From positions 1-7,556 of the forward strand of contig JALRBB010000073.1 of NCBI GenBank assembly GCA_023257915.1: a DNA stretch of 7,556 nucleotides, written 5' to 3'. Below, one piece after another: positions 6,367 through 7,556 of this stretch. The position numbers and the translations under genes are program-made. Position 1 is the stretch's first letter; every line of letters begins with the position of its first letter. Below the pieces are notes generated by a model. That model ran no database searches. It saw only the letters and a list, made by a program, of their open reading frames with translations, and had not been told where the DNA came from. This stretch comes from Quisquiliibacterium sp. GTDB taxonomy: Bacteria > Pseudomonadota > Gammaproteobacteria > Burkholderiales > Burkholderiaceae_E.

Positions 6367-6371
6367 GGAGG
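6367..6371 (+). promoter_or_regulatory. Strong ribosome binding site of the sugar dehydrogenase gene
   Basis: GGAGG, continuing into a run of G residues to 6375, lies 5 nt before ATG 6377. It is the strongest Shine-Dalgarno in the window and fixes the start that gives a proper signal peptide. Confidence 0.75.
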
Positions 6372-6376
6372 GGGGC

Positions 6377-7556
6377 ATGAAACTTCGTAAGTTGGGATTT
6401 TCCGTTCTGACGGCCATGGCCATGGCAATCGCCGGTACCGCCGCGAATGCCGAGGTCAAGGTCAAGCTTGAGCCGCTCATTACCGGGGTGAATACGCCGC
6501 TGGCGATGGTGCAGCCCGCCGGCGACAGCCGGATGTTCATCGTCGAGCAACTGGGTCGCGTGCGTATCCTCGAAAACGGCAAGCTCAATCCGGTGCCGTT
6601 CCTTGATATCCGCACCAAGATTCCGAAGCTGCATCATGACTTCGACGAGCGCGGCCTGCTCGGCATTGCGTTCCATCCGAAGTTCAAGGAGAACGGCAAG
6701 TTCTATGTGTCCTACAGCGCTCACCTCGATTTCCAGCAGGATCTCGGCCAGATGCTGTGGTATGACCATTCGAACGTCGTCGAGGAGTACACCATCTCGC
6801 CGACCAACAAGAATACGGCCGACCTGAGCAGCGCGCGGCGCATCCTGTCGCACCCGTGGCCGCAGTTCAACCACAACGGCCACTGGATCGGCTTTGGCAA
6901 AGACGGCATGCTGTACGTGTCGATGGGCGACGGCGGCTATGCGAATGACTGGGGCATCGGGCACAACGTGACCGAGGGCAACGGTCAGGACATGACCACC
7001 AATCTGGGCAAGATGCTGCGCGTCGACGTTGACAAGCGCACCGGCAACAAGCCGTATGGCATTCCGGCCGACAATCCGTTCGTGAACAACAAGAACGCGA
7101 ATCCGGAAATCTGGGCCTCAGGTCTGCGCAACCCGTGGCGTTGCTCGTTTGATACCGGTAGTGGCGCGCTGTTCTGCGGCGACGTGCAGCAAAACAGCTA
7201 CGAGGAAATCAGCGTCGTTGGCAAGGGCCAGAACTTGGGCTGGCGTCGGATGGAGGCCACGCATTGCTTTGACTACACCAAGCCGGACAATCATCCGGCC
7301 TCGTGCGACAAGGCTGGCCTGACGATGCCGATCCTCGAGTACAAGAACTGTACCGCCAAACCCGAGGGTTGCATGGGCATTTCGGTTACTGGTGGCTATG
7401 TCTACCAGGGTGCCAATGCCAGCTGGAAAGGCAAGTACATCTTCGGCGACTGGAGCAAGAGCTTTGCCGAGATGGACGGTCAGCTGTTTGTGGCGTCCAA
7501 GGGCGCAGACGGCAAGTGGTCCATGGAAGTCGCGAAGGTCACCAACATGGGCGGCA
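6377..7556 (+). CDS. Exported glucose/sorbosone dehydrogenase family (PQQ-type) protein, 3' end missing
   Basis: The frame is open from ATG 6377 to the window edge, 393 codons, with the C-terminus missing. Residues 1-25 form a Sec signal peptide: basic MKLRK, a hydrophobic core, and an ANA cleavage site before E26, so the protein is exported, probably to the periplasm. The mature part resembles soluble aldose sugar dehydrogenases and HHIP-like proteins: RGLLGIAFHP (92-101), NHNG (165-168, with H166 as the likely catalytic-base equivalent), YVSMGDGG (180-187), GKMLRVDVD (211-219) and SGLRNPWR (248-255). Family members are six-bladed beta-propellers that bind PQQ and calcium and oxidise aldoses. 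Six cysteines (256, 267, 297, 310, 325, 332) suggest disulfides. It is lysine-rich (about 27 in 393) compared with its arginine-rich neighbours, which may reflect secretion rather than transfer. Substrate is unknown and no PQQ synthesis gene is visible here. Confidence 0.87.
   Translation, partial: MKLRKLGFSVLTAMAMAIAGTAANAEVKVKLEPLITGVNTPLAMVQPAGDSRMFIVEQLGRVRILENGKLNPVPFLDIRTKIPKLHHDFDERGLLGIAFHPKFKENGKFYVSYSAHLDFQQDLGQMLWYDHSNVVEEYTISPTNKNTADLSSARRILSHPWPQFNHNGHWIGFGKDGMLYVSMGDGGYANDWGIGHNVTEGNGQDMTTNLGKMLRVDVDKRTGNKPYGIPADNPFVNNKNANPEIWASGLRNPWRCSFDTGSGALFCGDVQQNSYEEISVVGKGQNLGWRRMEATHCFDYTKPDNHPASCDKAGLTMPILEYKNCTAKPEGCMGISVTGGYVYQGANASWKGKYIFGDWSKSFAEMDGQLFVASKGADGKWSMEVAKVTNMGG

Larger units (their letters stand above)
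6051..6376. other. Divergent intergenic region
   Basis: These 326 nt lie between the starts of two divergently transcribed genes. They contain an inverted repeat at 6128-6151, two candidate plus-strand promoters at 6215-6243 and 6278-6307, direct repeats TTCCTAGA (6234-6241, 6298-6305) and GTTCGTTTT (6226-6234, 6330-6338), and the ribosome binding site of the right-hand gene. I could not identify a convincing promoter for the minus-strand oxidase. No convincing coding sequence is seen; the open frames entering from either side are shadows of the neighbouring genes. Confidence 0.7.

Noticed and set aside
6182..6375. A search for an RNA gene or riboswitch in the long leader before the sugar dehydrogenase.
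   Set aside because: No recognisable riboswitch core, tRNA fold or stable multi-stem structure was visible by eye; only short direct repeats and promoter-like boxes.
6140..6964. A 274-codon minus-strand open frame reaching from the divergent intergenic region into the sugar dehydrogenase gene.
   Set aside because: The plus-strand frame has a signal peptide, strong ribosome site and family motifs over the same bases, so the antisense frame is a shadow.

Overview
The window is GC-rich bacterial DNA with tightly packed genes, GC-biased third codon positions, Shine-Dalgarno starts and family matches typical of Pseudomonadota. A beta- or gammaproteobacterium is the most likely source. This is inferred from gene families and base composition, because the window carries no rRNA or other strong phylogenetic marker.

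Layout from left to right. (1) Positions 2-2057, plus strand: the C-terminal end of a ligase-associated Lhr-Core type DEXH helicase, then a short-chain dehydrogenase/reductase (SDR), then the ligase-associated metallophosphoesterase PdeM. Gaps are only 12 and 19 nt, so the three are probably co-transcribed. Helicase and PdeM belong to a known four-gene DNA repair cassette (helicase, metallophosphoesterase, ATP-dependent ligase, beta-lactamase-fold exonuclease). The ligase and exonuclease are not in the window and may lie upstream. The SDR between them is the odd member. (2) Positions 2058-2219: a short intergenic region with a GC-rich hairpin and a probable -10 box. (3) Positions 2220-4812, plus strand: a tcuAB-like pair, an FAD-dependent tricarballylate-dehydrogenase-type flavoprotein and its membrane-bound Fe-S partner. 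They overlap by 17 nt and are probably translationally coupled. TcuA would oxidise a carboxylic acid and TcuB would pass the electrons to the membrane quinone pool. The usual transporter (tcuC) and regulator (tcuR) are absent from the window. (4) Positions 4866-6050, minus strand: an FMN-dependent alpha-hydroxy acid oxidase/dehydrogenase with all expected catalytic residues. It converges on tcuB across a 53-nt junction full of inverted repeats. (5) Positions 6051-6376: a 326-nt divergent intergenic region with two candidate sigma70-like promoters for the right-hand gene and small direct and inverted repeats. (6) Positions 6377 to the end, plus strand: an exported glucose/sorbosone-dehydrogenase family protein (PQQ-type beta-propeller), cut by the window edge.

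Themes: the left third is DNA repair plus one oxidoreductase of unknown role. The rest is peripheral oxidation of organic acids and perhaps sugars, feeding electrons into the respiratory chain through FAD/Fe-S, FMN and possibly PQQ. I see no CRISPR array, tRNA, rRNA, insertion sequence, phage gene or toxin-antitoxin pair, and no clear evidence of an undescribed system. The best leads are the SDR inside the repair cassette, the transporter-less tcuAB pair beside a hydroxy acid oxidase, and the repeated motifs overlapping both candidate promoters at 6215-6338.
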